From: Artemisia argyi | Lineage: Eukaryota > Streptophyta > Magnoliopsida > Asterales > Asteraceae | Reading direction: 5' to 3' | Assembly: GCA_030686995.1 (NCBI GenBank) | Contig: CM060685.1 | Span: 124,521,823-124,585,822 of the forward strand | Length of the DNA stretch: 64,000 bases | Shown: one piece after another, positions 21,759 through 30,967 of the stretch | Position numbering within the stretch: position 1 is the first letter of the stretch | Layout: every line of letters starts with the position of its first letter | Translations under genes and position numbers: made by a program | Notes under the pieces: generated by a model | Databases searched by the model: none | Seen by the model: only the letters and a program-made list of their open reading frames with translations | Told to the model about the DNA's origin: nothing

Positions 21759-23719
21759 TTCCTTTATTTTGTGTACAGGGACATTCAAAGACTACTAATG
21801 ATCAAGGATACTCAGACAGTGGATGTTCCAGGCACATGACTAGCAATAAGTCCTATCTTTCAGACTTTCAACCTTATGATGGACAATTTGTCAGCTTTGG
21901 AGGAGGAATTGGTGGCAAAGTTTCTGGCAAAGGAACAATCAAGGCTGGAAACATTGATTTTGAAGATGTGCAGTATGTGAAAGAACTCAAGTACAACCTC
22001 TTTAGTGTGTCACAGATGTGTGACAAAAAGCATAGAGTTCTATTCACAGAAGATGAATGCTATATCTTATCTAAAGATTATAAGCTTCCAGATGAATGTG
22101 ACATTTTGCTTAAAATCCCTAGAAAAGGAAATTTATATAGCATTGACATGCAGAACATAGTGGCTAATAATGATGTTACTTGCTTGCTTGCTAAACCCAC
22201 TTTGGATGAATCAATGCTTTGGCATAGAAGACTTGGTCATGTTAACTTCAAGACCATCAACAAGATTGTGAAAGATGGACTTGTCAGAGGACTACCAGAG
22301 AAAAGATTTGAAAATGACCAAACTTGTGTTGCCTGTCTCAAAGGAAAGCAACACAGAGCTTCATGCAAGACCAAGGCATTCAATTCAATCAATCATCCAC
22401 TTTTTATGCTGCATATGGACTTGTTTGGTCCTACCTCTGTGAGCAGCATCAATTTGAAGAAGTATTATCTAGTTGTAACTGATGATTTCAGTAGATTCAC
22501 ATGGGTTTTCTTTTTAAGTACTAAGGATGAAACAACAGGCATTCTTAAGACATTCATCACTCAAGTTGAAAATCAATTTGAAAAGAAAATCAAGATCATC
22601 AGGTGTGACAATGGGACAGAGTTCAAGAATAAAGTTATGGATGATTTCTGCAGAGACAAAGGTATTAAAAGAGAATTTAGTGTTGCAAGAACTCCTCAAC
22701 AAAATGGAGTTGCAGAAAGAAGAAACAGAACACTAATTGAGGCTGCTAGAACCATGTTAGCTGATTCCAAGCTTCCAGTGACTTTTTGGGCTGAAGCAGT
22801 TAACACTGCTTGTTACATTCAGAATCGTGTTTTAGTGGGCAAAACAAAGAACAAGACACCTTATGACTTGTTCAGAGGAAGACCTCCTACTTTGGAGTTT
22901 ATGAGACCATTTGGGTGTCATGTTACTATTCTTAATACCATTGATCATCTGGGAAAATTTGAAGAAAAGTCAGATGAAGGCTTCTTTGTTGGATACTCTA
23001 TGGTTAGCAAGGATTTTAGAGTTTATAACTTAAGAACAAAGAAAATTGAAGAGAACTTGCATGTTCAGTTTCTTGAAAATAAAGCAAACATGGCAGGTTC
23101 AGGACTAGATTGGCTATTTGATCTTGAAACATTATCAAATACAATGAATTATGTTCCTCTCACTTCAAGTACTGGAGACAAAGATCTTGAAGATTCAGAA
23201 GAGTTCATTGATGAAGATGAAGCTTGCAAAGATGATGAAGATCAAATTGTTATGCCACTTTGGGACTTTGGTGATAATTCTGAAAAACCAAGTGATGCAG
23301 ATGGTGTGAATAAAGAAATTCCTACTAGCAGTGGTAACTCAATTCCCACTGCTACACCAGAAGTTTCCACTGTAGGCCCAAATGTGGAACATACTTCTCA
23401 GGAATCACCAAGTGATGATGTAGAGATCTCAAACATACCTACAACATATGATATTCCTAGCACATCACAGTCTATCATTCACAAAGTGCATCCACTTGAT
23501 AATGTTATTGGTGAACTTCAATCAGGTGTGAAGACTAGAAGACAGACAAAGAAAGATGATATTCATGGGTTCATAAGTGAAGTGTATGAGTCCAAGAAAC
23601 ACAGTAAGAAGAATGAGTGTTTGTTTTTCTGCTTTCTCTCACAGGTGGAGCCTAAGAATGTGTATATGGCTCTAGGAGAATCTAGCTGGTTTGAAGCTAT
23701 GCAAGAAGAGTTGTTGTAG
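21737..23719 (+). pseudogene. D pol part 1: protease and integrase
   Basis: The open frame begins without an ATG and overlaps the gag end by 22 bases, one base back in phase, so expression would need a -1 shift or the gap reflects a deletion. Protease motif DSGCSRHMT at residues 27-35. The integrase zinc domain has H163, H168, C197 and C200. The catalytic triad is D228, D291 and E327, with the usual 35 residues between the last two. A linker rich in D/E/S carries IPTATPEVSTVG, again from CCACTG words. The frame is cut by TAG at 23717-23719, most simply a CAG to TAG change, because the same phase runs on into reverse transcriptase. Confidence 0.93.
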
Positions 23720-25174
23720 TTTAAACTTCAAAAGGTTTGGGTTCTTTGTGACTTGCCTGATGGTATGAAGGTCATTGGTACTAAATGGGTTTTCAGAAAC
23801 AAGAAAGATGAAAGAGGCATTGTAATCAGGAACAAAGCTAGATTGGTTGCTCAAGGATACACTCAAGAGGAGGGTATTGATTATAAAGAAGTGTTTGCTC
23901 CTGTTACAAGGATTGAGGCTATTAGATTGTTCTTAGCCTATGCATCATTTATGGGCTTTACAGTCTATCAAATGGATGTTAAGAGTGCCTTTCTGTATGG
24001 AACTATTGATGAGGAGGTATATGTCTCTCAACCTCCAGGCTTTGAAGATCCTCAACACCCCAATAAAGTTTACAAAGTGGTTAAGGCTCTTTATGGCTTA
24101 CATCAGGCTCCAAGGAAGTGGTATGAAACCTTAGCTAATTATTTGTTGAATAATGGGTTTCATAGAGGTAAAATTGATCAAACTTTGTTCATCAAGAAAG
24201 ACAAGGGTGATATCCTACTTGTGCAAGTATATGTTGATGATATTATCTTTGGGTCTACTAAACAAGAGATGTGCAAAGAGTTTGAGAAGCTGATGAAAGA
24301 TGAATTTCAAATGAGTTCTATGGGAGAACTTACATTCTTTTTGGGGCTGAAAGTACAACAGAGTAAGGAAGGCATATTTATCAGCCAAGACAAGTATGTG
24401 GCTGAGATTATTAAGAAGTTCAAGTTTACTAATGCAAAATCTTCCAATACCCCTGCTGACAAGACCACTCACTTATTGTTGAAGAATGCTAGTGGTGCTA
24501 ATGTTGATGTTCACACTTACAGATCTATGATTGGCTCTTTGATGTATCTTACTTCATCAAGGCCAGACATTATGTTTGTTGTATGTGCTTGTGCAAGATT
24601 TCAAGTGACTCCAAAGACATCACATATGACAGCAGTGGAAAAGATTTTTAGGTACTTGAAGACTTATCCTAATCTTAGATTATGGTATCCAAGAGACTCT
24701 CCAATGGAATTGATCACATACTCAGATAGTGACTATGCTGGTGCAAGTTTGGATAGAAGATCAACTACTGGAGGATGTCAATTTCTTGGATGTAGATTGG
24801 TGTCATGGCAGTGCAAGAAGCAAACTATGTTGGCTACTTCAACCACTGAAGCAGAATATGTTGCAGCTGCTAGTTGTTGTTCTCAGATCCTTTGGCTTCA
24901 GAATCAATTATTGGACTATGGGTACAATTTCATGAACACCATTATCTATATAGACAATAGTAGTACCATATGCATTATTAAAAATCCTGTGCAACACACT
25001 AAAACTAAACATATTGAAATTAGACATCACTTTATTAGAGATTGTTTTGAGAAAAAGCTTATTAATGTTGTCAAGATTCATATTGATGACAATTATGTTG
25101 ATTTATTAACAAAAGGGCTTGATGTGGGTAGGTTTCAATACTTGGTAACAGGTATTGGAATGCTCAATCCATAA
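23720..25174 (+). pseudogene. D pol part 2: reverse transcriptase and RNase H
   Basis: Same phase as part 1, beyond the TAG. It carries the copia RT domain (PF07727 type): [12 protein letters not shown], the first catalytic Asp in [10 protein letters not shown], and the YVDD active site about 30 residues before the [12 protein letters not shown] motif. It is followed by RNase H ([18 protein letters not shown], then [15 protein letters not shown], then the [13 protein letters not shown] segment). Ends at TAA 25172-25174. All catalytic residues I can see are present, so this domain is damaged only by the upstream stop. Confidence 0.93.
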
Positions 25175-25348
25175 ATTTTTGATGTCTGAATACTTTTCAG
25201 TGTTGCAGGATACTTTTTAGGTACTCATATTGTTTGTATTGTATGTATGGTTTTCTACTAACTTGTATGCAGAGTTATCAAGAGCACAGTGGTAATTAAC
25301 ATACAACAGTGGAAAGATTGGTGATAATAGCAAGCAGAAAAGAGTACT

Positions 25349-25354
25349 TTTATT
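25349..25354 (-). terminator. Poly(A) signal AATAAA for the antisense gene in D
   Basis: The minus strand reads AATAAA about 95 nt downstream of the antisense stop codon, a normal distance for a plant 3' UTR. Confidence 0.5.
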
Positions 25355-25447
25355 GATTATTTAGAAGAAGTACATCACATCCATCAACAAAAGATTGTCA
25401 CCAAACAAGAAAACCATTACATCTGACATGAACCTACAACCTAACAC

Positions 25448-25906
25448 CTACTCCATAGGTTTCTTTCCTTTTCCCTCATACTGATGCTTGCCTTTGGAAA
25501 TTTTCTTTCTCTTGTCATCAAAAGAGAGTTGTTTCCTTGGACAAGCAAGTCCCAGAACTTGCTTGGGAGGCCTTGGTGCTTGAGTAGGCTTGTCTACAGC
25601 TGGCCACTTCATGTTGTTTATTGCAGTTGTCAATGCTGTGGTGAGAGCCTTTGGAAGTTCTTTGGAAAGATCAAAGGTTGGATCATTATCATCATCAGAT
25701 AAAGAGCTTGAATAAAACTCTAGAGATGGAGCAGGATCAACTGATATCTTCTTATTGGGCTTCATGTTTGAAGATGTAGCAGTTGCAGCACTTGGTGGAA
25801 AATATCCATTCCATCCAGCAGAGAGTTCTTCAAAGTCTGAGCAGTAACTGATTTCCTCATCTGAAAAGTCATCAGAGGAGATGTAGATTATTGGAAACCA
25901 ACTCAT
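25448..25906 (-). CDS. Antisense accessory protein of D, 152 aa, unknown function
   Basis: A full ATG-to-stop frame opposite to the element, between pol and ORF3. The N-terminus is hydrophobic then acidic (MSWFPIIYISSDDFSDEE), the middle is Ser/Asp-rich, and the C-terminus is Lys/Arg-rich (DDKRKKISKGKHQYEGKGKK), as in small nuclear or nucleic-acid-binding proteins. A TATA box lies 68 nt upstream (25974-25980) and an AATAAA about 95 nt downstream (25349-25354), so the unit looks like a self-contained gene. Antisense ORFs are known in a few plant retrotransposons (for example maize Grande). I do not recognise a domain. No frameshift or stop interrupts it, unlike the sense genes around it. Confidence 0.65.
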   Translation of the reverse strand: MSWFPIIYISSDDFSDEEISYCSDFEELSAGWNGYFPPSAATATSSNMKPNKKISVDPAPSLEFYSSSLSDDDNDPTFDLSKELPKALTTALTTAINNMKWPAVDKPTQAPRPPKQVLGLACPRKQLSFDDKRKKISKGKHQYEGKGKKPME

Positions 25907-25973
25907 GATGATGTATAGGGTTTGTGTTTATTGAAGAAGATTGTTGATGAAAGATAAAAGATGTTGAGCCCCC

Positions 25974-25980
25974 TTTTATA
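25974..25980 (-). promoter_or_regulatory. TATA box of the antisense gene
   Basis: The minus strand reads GCATATAAAAGGGGG. The core TATAAAA is 68 nt upstream of the antisense ATG. Confidence 0.6.
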
Positions 25981-26759
25981 TGCAAAGTCAAGGTCGAATT
26001 CTATTTAATGAAGGATATTTACTCCTACTTGTTTTGGTAGGTTGGAGGAGTAAATTTGGTTATTATCGGGTTGACTTTTGGAAGATATTTTTGTGAATAG
26101 TAACTTGGTTAAAAAGTTACTTTGGGTTACTTCTTATGGGTTAAGTTGGAAGTTACTTTGGTTTGCATCTAACAACCCATATTATTAGAGTCATTGTAGT
26201 CATAAGGTGTGTATCATGAACACACAACAAATGGTTATTGATTCACCATGTCTAATCCACATAAGAATCAACTAGTCCAGAGCAAACGGCTACTAGTAAA
26301 GACTTATCAAATCCGTTTATGGTTGATAGTTTACCAAACACTAGGTTATCAACCCACCATACATCCATGTGATCAAGAGTTGGCTAGTCCATAGCAAACG
26401 GCTAATGGTAAAGACATATCAAATCCGTTGATAGCTGGTAGTTTGCTAAAAACTATGATAAGAGCAGCAAATTTTCATGTTTTATTAACCACTGCTCTTT
26501 GATATGTTGTGAAAATTTTACCACTGCTAGTTCATTAGTTACCACTGCAAGAGTACTTTTTCCACTGATGAACTAGCCGTTACAACTGTTGTGTCAGTAA
26601 TCCATTTTTTACTATCCGTTGTAAAAATAACCGTCATTCCTTATTAATAGGGTAAAATCTTTTGTGAATTATCTACTTACTTATTATAAATTATTCTATT
26701 TCCAAAGATAATTCTTTCTAAAGATAATTCACATTGCGCTTCTCCTCAAACCCTATTAG
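25981..26759. other. D inter-ORF region between divergent antisense gene and ORF3
   Basis: No coding. It holds two ~106-bp repeat units (26270-26450) matching the element-B repeat at 6590-7010, and four CCACTG words between 26489 and 26568. With a TATA box facing out at each end it behaves like a bidirectional promoter region. Confidence 0.6.
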
Positions 26760-26766
26760 TATAAAT
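26760..26766 (+). promoter_or_regulatory. TATA-like box upstream of ORF3
   Basis: TATAAAT, 67 nt upstream of the ORF3 ATG at 26833, mirroring the spacing of the antisense gene. It is compatible with an internal promoter for ORF3. Confidence 0.4.
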
Positions 26767-26832
26767 TGATCATCATACGGCTTGTCTTTTATCTTGATTA
26801 CTAACACTTTCATTCTCTTTTTCACAAATATC

Positions 26833-27288
26833 ATGGCGATTCTAAAATTTGTCGAGGAGCACAACCAAGTGGCCTACTTACAAAAGTCAAACGAGAAGAG
26901 TGGCCCTGTTTTTCATCAGATTGTGGATTTTCTAAACACAACTCATATAAGGTATGCCTTAACTATTAATCCCACAATCTATGTCTCTCATATCAAACAG
27001 TTCTGGAACACTGTGGAGTCCATAACTCTTGAACAGGGAGACACACAAGAATCTGTGGATGCTCTAAGAGCCACAATTGATGGGGTAACTATTGATGTTA
27101 CTGAGTCATCTTTGAGGAGAATTCTCCAATTGGATGATCTCAATGGTATCATCACATTACCTAATTCAGAAATTTTCACTAATATTGCTTTAATGGGGTA
27201 TGATACATCAGAACAAAAGTCACTTTTAGAAAAGGATGTTTTTGTCCCCATTGGAGATTTTTCATTCATACTCTTTTACATTGCCTAA
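26833..27288 (+). pseudogene. D ORF3, N-terminal part
   Basis: I choose the ATG at 26833 (MAILKFVEEHNQVAYLQ) because this start matches the family of ORF3 proteins seen after pol in Asteraceae SIRE-like elements; the in-frame upstream ATG at 26782 adds a hydrophobic stretch without family support. The segment contains the conserved run HIRYALTINPTIYVSHIKQFW. Near 27250 a one-base shift derails the frame, which then stops at 27288, while the true sequence continues in the phase of 27327. Function unknown. Such proteins are called env-like in SIRE, but no signal peptide or membrane segment is evident. Confidence 0.8.
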
Positions 27289-27326
27289 GTCCTAAGAAAA
27301 CATCTTATGAACAATTTGCATCAACC

Positions 27327-29768
27327 ATGGCCTATCCTTTGGTTTGTTTGGCAACTGATAGGACTTTCAATTTTTCAAAGTTTATTTTCAACAATATGAA
27401 AGGCAATGTAAAGAGTCCATATAAATTTTTGATGTATCCAAGGTTTGTGCAAGCAGTGTTAAATGAGTTTCAACTGCACCCTCACAAAAGAATTTATGAA
27501 CCTTCCACTCTTAAGCCAAAAGTTTTTCAAAATATGTCTAAGGCTTCAGAACTTTGGAATGGGGAGGTTCATCCACTTTTCCTTCAAATGCTTGCTAAAA
27601 TTTCTCAAGTACAGGGTGAGGATGCACCAATCCCAGCTGTATCTCAACACCCACCCACTATTGTTGTTCCACCAATTCAACATACCCCTGCAATCACTCA
27701 CACTTACGAGAGAAGGTCTAAACAGCCAAATTCTCTCATCTCAACATTGCATGTTGCTGAGCCTTTTGGTTTAGGAGCAAGCAGTGGTGGTTCAAGGCTT
27801 CATCCTAGTCAAACTAGGGAAGAGCCTGAATTAATGCCTCATGATTCACCTCTCCCAGCAGGTTACACAGTTGGAAGTGATGAAGGCAGTGTGCAACACA
27901 ATGAATTGATGGACATTTGTACCAAGTTAGTCAAGCAGGTTCAAGCTCTGGAGAAAGACCTGGCACAGACCAAAGAACAACATGCCATAGAGCTGAAGAC
28001 ATTGAAGGATGAGATTCACAAATTGCAGAATGAAGTTGAGAATCTCAAGAAGCAAAGATCTCAGGTTGTATCATCATCCTCTTCACCTTCAGATGAGTTT
28101 TCTGCAAGTTCTACTAAAGTTTTGGGAGATTCTTCCAAACAGGGGAGGAAAATAGATGCAGAGCTTAAGGGGAGGAGTAAAAATTTTGATAAAGATTTTG
28201 CTGAGCTCAATGATTTTGATAATGCTCAGGCAAAATATGATGTAGCTGAGACTGAGGGGAGGAAATTGGATTTTGAAGATATGGATGTTGATGCAGGTTT
28301 TAACTTTGATGATTTAGTTGGAACTGCTCAACCAATTTCCACTGAAGCAGAACAAGTTCCCACTGATCAATCTTTTCCCACTGCAAGAGAAAAGGTTAGC
28401 ACTGCTACTCAAGAAGTTACCACTGCAGAGGAAGAAGCTGCCAGAATAAGATTAGTTAAAGGAAAGGCTATTGTAGATGCTTCAGATCAAGAGACAAGAA
28501 AGATTTCTAAGTATGAACAAGCTCAGATTGATTTTGATGCAAGATTAGCAGAGCAAAAACAAGCTGAAGAGTATGAAAGAAAGAAAAAGCTTAAAGAAGA
28601 TGAAGTAGCTAGCTTTATGGAAGCAACTAGGTTAGATAAACTTGAAGCAGTAATGGCACAACCACTTTCAGTTGTTTCACCTATGATCATGCATGAGAAA
28701 CCTCCATTGTTCACTTATATGCCTACAGAAGAGGAGATTGACTATTTGGTTAATAATGATCAGATTATCAGGAAGAAGGCTATTGAGTTAATTGCTAATA
28801 CAACCTTGAATGAAGAACAAAGGTCTGCTCAACTTAAAGATTTCATTCAGATGAAGAATCAGCAGGCTCTTGATGAAATCATTGGGGATGTTAGAAAAGG
28901 TCAAAAGAAGTCAAGAAAACCTACAAAGGCACATATTATTGCTGAGATGAAGACTTTTTGTTGCCATGTTGGTAATATGAAGATGGCTCAATTCACGGGA
29001 ATGTCACATGATCAGATTGAAGGAATTTATTACAGAATCAAAAGACAAGATAGTAAATTCATTCCAATGGATCAAGAACCAATAGTTATGAAGACAAAAA
29101 GGACTGGAGAGAGTCTTGAATCAAAATATGGAAAGAAGTTGAAGACTCAGAAATCATCTCAAGCAACAGAGGGTCCCAAAAAGTTGACAGAAGAGCAAGT
29201 TACAAACATGTTATTCATAGAGACTGATGTTCTGAATATTGAACCTCTACAAGCAAGATATCCAGTAGTTGGTTGGGAAATCTTTTCTGATAGTTTTGGT
29301 GTTGCCTGGAAGATCATCAGAACTGGAAGTGTCACAAACATTTGCAGAGACTTTGAAGATATTGTTAGATGTTGTGATAGAGAAGATTTGGATACCTTGT
29401 GGAGAATTGTTCAAGATCAGTTTAAGAAGGATGAACTTGTTGATGTCAAAGCTAAGGAGTTATGGGTTCACTTCAGAAGACTATATGAACCTGACCCAAG
29501 TGATAGGTATTGGAGATTTGAAGCTCATGGTACAAGAACTTTGTGGAAATTCTATGATTCAAGTTCTGTACATCATGTTTCTACTCAAGATGGAGTTGAT
29601 GTCTTTATGCTGGCTGAGAAAGAATATCCATTGAGAGCTGGAGTATTAACAGTGATGTTGTCAGAAAAGCTTAGGTGCTGGGAAAGAACTGAAGTCATAG
29701 ATGATTTGCTACAAAGGATTTATGATCAAAGTGTGAAAGCTGATAGAGAGTTAAGAAGAAAAAGATAA
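27327..29768 (+). pseudogene. D ORF3, main part with coiled coil and C-terminal domain
   Basis: 813 codons; the first ATG here is internal, because the same phase is open from about 27256. Order: remainder of the N-terminal domain, a His/Pro-rich linker, a coiled coil (about residues 195-245, LEKDLAQTKEQHAIELKTLK), a segment of STEAEQ/VPTD/FPTAREKVSTA/VTTAEE encoded by CCACTG words (28339-28426), a charged helical region, and a C-terminal domain with VHHVSTQDGVDVFMLAEKEYP. That domain is recognisably shared with the F element (VHELSARGVTIYMLVGKDY). It ends in a basic RELRRKRKR-like tail. Role unknown. Confidence 0.85.
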
Positions 29769-29844
29769 GTGTTTGGAAGAATTCCCATATCCTCATGTTT
29801 ACTGAATACTTGAAGAAACTTATTGATTTATGTATTAATCATAA

Positions 29845-29857
29845 GTTAGGGGAGGAT
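29845..29857 (+). other. Polypurine tract of D
   Basis: GTTAGGGGAGGAT directly abutting the 3' LTR. The same tract precedes the F 3' LTR at 52474-52489. Confidence 0.85.
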
Positions 29858-30334
29858 TGTTGGGAATTATACTAACAGTTACCACGTCTAAGAGAATATG
29901 TTACAACTGCAGAAGATTGTACTTGCAGTGGAAACTCATTACCACTGCAAGAACAATATATTACCACTGCTTATTAGATAACTGTTAGGAAACGCGTCTA
30001 GATAAATATAGAATAGATCTTGTGTATATCTTATTCTATTTGCTTTATACTTATCTTGTAGAAGAGGATTCCTTGTGCTATAAAAGGAGATCCTAGGTTA
30101 AAGGTTTGATATACGTTTTTCTAGAGCTTCAAGGTGTAACCCTAGTGATATCAAGATCACTCGTATTATTATTATTAATAATATTGGAGCTAATAGTTTG
30201 TTTACATATATTGTTCATATACAACTGTCTTACTCACAATCAAACTTCTAAGTGTTACTAAGTAGATTCCACATACTTAGTGATATAATTCAAAGTATCA
30301 ATCTAACACAAGTTCAAGGTGTTTAGATCCATCA
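29858..30334 (+). repeat. D 3' LTR (477 bp)
   Basis: Same length as the 5' LTR with 8 substitutions and no indels by my comparison; followed by target copy GTAAC at 30335-30339. Confidence 0.95.
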
Positions 30335-30339
30335 GTAAC

Positions 30340-30967
30340 TTTCTTGAACGTCTTAAAAAACATGATCGGAAGTGTACTATGATTTATTAGTTGTATTTAA
30401 TGCGTAGGCAACTGTTAGTGATACTACGTTAGGAGCTAGTAGTCGGCTCGACCTAGAATGAAGTAGAAGCCTATAGAGTTAGGGAATATCATACACGGCC
30501 CTACAACTAGTATTAAGGAATATAACCCGTCATCCATGCAATTGTAACAAGCTAATCAACCGGTAAAAGATATCTAGGGAGTAGTGAAATCTAAGTAAAC
30601 ACATTTTCTCTTATTACTGTTTCCACCACACAAATTAGTTTAAGTTTATTTTATTTTATTTTGATTGCATCTTTAGTTAATTGGGTTAGTTGTCTAGCAA
30701 CTAATTCCGCCAACTCCTTCAAAACCGAGATTTTACTTGCTTTTATAAAAATATAAAAATACAAAAAGAAACATCCCTCACCTTTAGACCTAGTTTAGTA
30801 GAATTTTGATCCTAGCGAACACTATTCCTGAGTTGAACGATCAATCCCCAGGTACTTGTCACTATACTATACTACGACGAACAGGTACACTGCCTGGTGG
30901 GGATTGCAAGCTTCTCAAGATCCCTTTAGAGGTAAAACCTTTTGCGAGGGTGCAATTCCACACATCA
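30340..30967 (+). repeat. A3 3' LTR, right part
   Basis: Resumes the LTR broken at 18527. It includes the tRNA-Asp-like antisense box near 30860-30880 (ACTATACTACGACGA, one mismatch) and ends CACACATCA. Without D the LTR would be about 1454 bp. The sequence after 30967 is not a primer site, as expected for a 3' LTR. Confidence 0.82.

Larger units (their letters stand above)
18528..30334 (+). mobile_element. Complete SIRE-like Ty1/copia element D (11,807 bp)
   Basis: Two LTRs of exactly 477 bp (18528-19004 and 29858-30334), target duplication GTAAC, a tRNA-Met primer site at 19007 and a polypurine tract at 29845-29857. Coding order is gag, protease, integrase, RT, RNase H, then an antisense gene (25906 to 25448) and a ~980-codon ORF3, the position of the env-like ORF in SIRE/Maximus elements. 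I count 8 differences between the LTRs (1.7%), nearly all transitions. With an assumed rate of 1.3e-8 per site per year that is about 0.65 million years. Frameshifts and stop codons break gag, pol and ORF3. Confidence 0.93.
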
